A DNA stretch of 52,100 bases from Flavobacteriales bacterium UBA7325 (GTDB lineage Bacteria > Bacteroidota > Bacteroidia > Flavobacteriales_D > Crocinitomicaceae), in contig DKPV01000096.1 of NCBI GenBank assembly GCA_002471375.1, forward strand, positions 1 through 52,100. The letters run 5' to 3'. The translations under genes were made by a program, and so were the position numbers. Each line of letters starts with the position of its first letter. Within the stretch, counting starts at the first letter, position 1. The notes beneath the pieces were generated by a model. That model saw only the letters and a program-made list of their open reading frames with translations. It made no database searches and was not told where the DNA came from. Of this stretch, positions 51,219 to 52,100 are shown piece by piece.

Positions 51219-51797
51219 GTGATAGATTTTAATTTTGAAAATTCAAACAAACCTGCTAGTGGATCAGTATTAATTTCTGAACCCTTTATCGAAGACCGTT
51301 ACTTCACTCGATCTGTCGTTTTCTTATGCGATCATAGTAGCGATGGAAGCTTTGGGTTCGTTCTCAACAACTACATCGAAACGGGATTAAAAGACATGAT
51401 TGCCGATTTTCCAGATATTGATGTTCGCGTAAGCCTTGGAGGACCTGTTGATACCTCAAATCTCTTTTTCATTCACACGCTTCCTGACCTTATTCCTGAG
51501 AGTCAAGAAATCACCAACGGAATTTGTATTGGAGGGAAATTCACCGATGTGATAAAGCTTCTTGAGACTAACCCAGAAAAAGTTGAGCATTTCAGGTTCT
51601 TTGTTGGTTATTCGGGCTGGGATTCAAATCAATTGGAAAATGAGTTAAATGAGAAATCATGGATTGTTCTATCTAAGATTTCAAATAAGCATATTCTTGA
51701 TTCTCATAATGATGATCTCTGGAAAGATTTAATGGATCGATTGGGTGGGAAATTTAAAGTGATGTCTACCTTTCCAAAAGACCCTTCGCATAACTAG
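51219..51797 (+). CDS. YqgE/AlgH family protein
   Basis: The 192-residue protein has the family features SGSVLISEPFIEDRYFTRSV, GSFGFVLNN, SLGGPVDTSNLFFIHT and FVGYSGWDSNQLENEL. YqgE/AlgH proteins are cytosolic and implicated in transcriptional or signalling roles, with function still debated. The frame starts with GTG at 51219; an ATG is not available nearby. It follows lptD by 21 bases and may share its transcript. Confidence 0.92.
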   Translation: MIDFNFENSNKPASGSVLISEPFIEDRYFTRSVVFLCDHSSDGSFGFVLNNYIETGLKDMIADFPDIDVRVSLGGPVDTSNLFFIHTLPDLIPESQEITNGICIGGKFTDVIKLLETNPEKVEHFRFFVGYSGWDSNQLENELNEKSWIVLSKISNKHILDSHNDDLWKDLMDRLGGKFKVMSTFPKDPSHN

Positions 51798-51881
51798 TCG
51801 TAGTTTCGATCAGTTATTAACAATTTGACTGGGTTCCACATTCAATTTGTATCTTTACTACACCAAAAATGAGTAATTAGA

Positions 51882-52100
51882 ATGAGTGTACAAGCACCTC
51901 TTGCTGAACGGATGCGACCGAAGACCTTAAATGAATATCGAGGTCAAGACCATCTGCTAAAAGAAGGAGCTTCACTACGAAGGGCGTTAGATTCTGGCTT
52001 AATACCCTCGATGATATTCTGGGGACCACCAGGAGTTGGAAAAACAACCCTTGCCCACCTCATTGCAAATCATTTAGACCGTCCTTATCATGTCTTATCC
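51882..52100 (+). CDS. rarA: Replication-associated recombination protein RarA, 5' part
   Basis: The first 73 codons are within the window. The N-terminus (APLAERMRPKTLNEYRGQDH) and Walker A (FWGPPGVGKTTLAHLIAN) identify the AAA+ clamp-loader-like ATPase RarA (MgsA), which acts at stalled replication forks. The gene continues past base 52100. A -7-like TATCTTTA lies near 51850-51857. Confidence 0.92.
   Translation, partial: MSVQAPLAERMRPKTLNEYRGQDHLLKEGASLRRALDSGLIPSMIFWGPPGVGKTTLAHLIANHLDRPYHVLS

Overview
The window looks like a chromosomal segment of a marine-type Bacteroidota bacterium, most likely Flavobacteriales. The pointers are AT-rich DNA, several TAnnTTTG-type -7 promoter boxes, type IX secretion sorting domains on secreted proteins, a 4-TM LytS-type kinase paired with a LytTR regulator, a DUF6702 plus M1 peptidase pair, and a 669-residue YidC with a long periplasmic domain. 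I saw no tRNA, rRNA, CRISPR array, insertion sequence or prophage. It reads as ordinary core genome with some lineage-specific secreted and membrane proteins.

Layout. 1-3130 holds the end of rpe, an exported protein, a tandem universal stress protein and a CvfB-like S1 protein. 3138-5944 holds a LytTR regulator and sensor kinase, divergent from a predicted barrel-like exported protein, with a cluster of TTGGAA motifs between them. 6100-17205 is mostly housekeeping: pyrG, yidC, a KAS III-like enzyme, proC, DUF6702 and M1 peptidase, mnmA, and an XRE regulator. 17320-25064 has a small orphan gene, two large secreted proteins with sorting tails, pepD, ettA and VF530. 25188-27274 is a run of small membrane proteins, one of them broken by an in-frame amber codon. 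27595-33208 has a lipoprotein, a YdjM-like membrane protein, an acyltransferase-like protein, a cytochrome P450 and a DEAD-box helicase. 33209-37967 has a decayed gene relic, DUF4268, secreted and lipoprotein genes, HMG-CoA lyase and pyrD. 38051-43397 has an outer-membrane protein, an ECF sigma factor with a membrane partner, a di-haem peroxidase, DUF4421 and a lipoprotein. 43399-52100 is an envelope block: two Fe-S proteins, an HAD protein, MlaD, an amidase, divergent lptD, YqgE and the start of rarA.

How genes may work together. pyrG and pyrD serve pyrimidine synthesis. YidC, LptD, MlaD and the amidase serve envelope construction. The cytoplasmic CCG-type and membrane-bound ferredoxin-type Fe-S proteins look like two halves of a heterodisulfide-reductase-like electron carrier. 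The XRE regulator probably represses itself and may act on the mnmA promoter region, because GTTACA half-sites occur in both places. The most unusual observations are the amber-interrupted membrane gene (25188-25676), the decayed relic (33337-33525), the two operator-like clusters (4974-5016; 15585-15631 with 17204-17250), and the small orphan gene at 17320-17499 with its own strong terminator.
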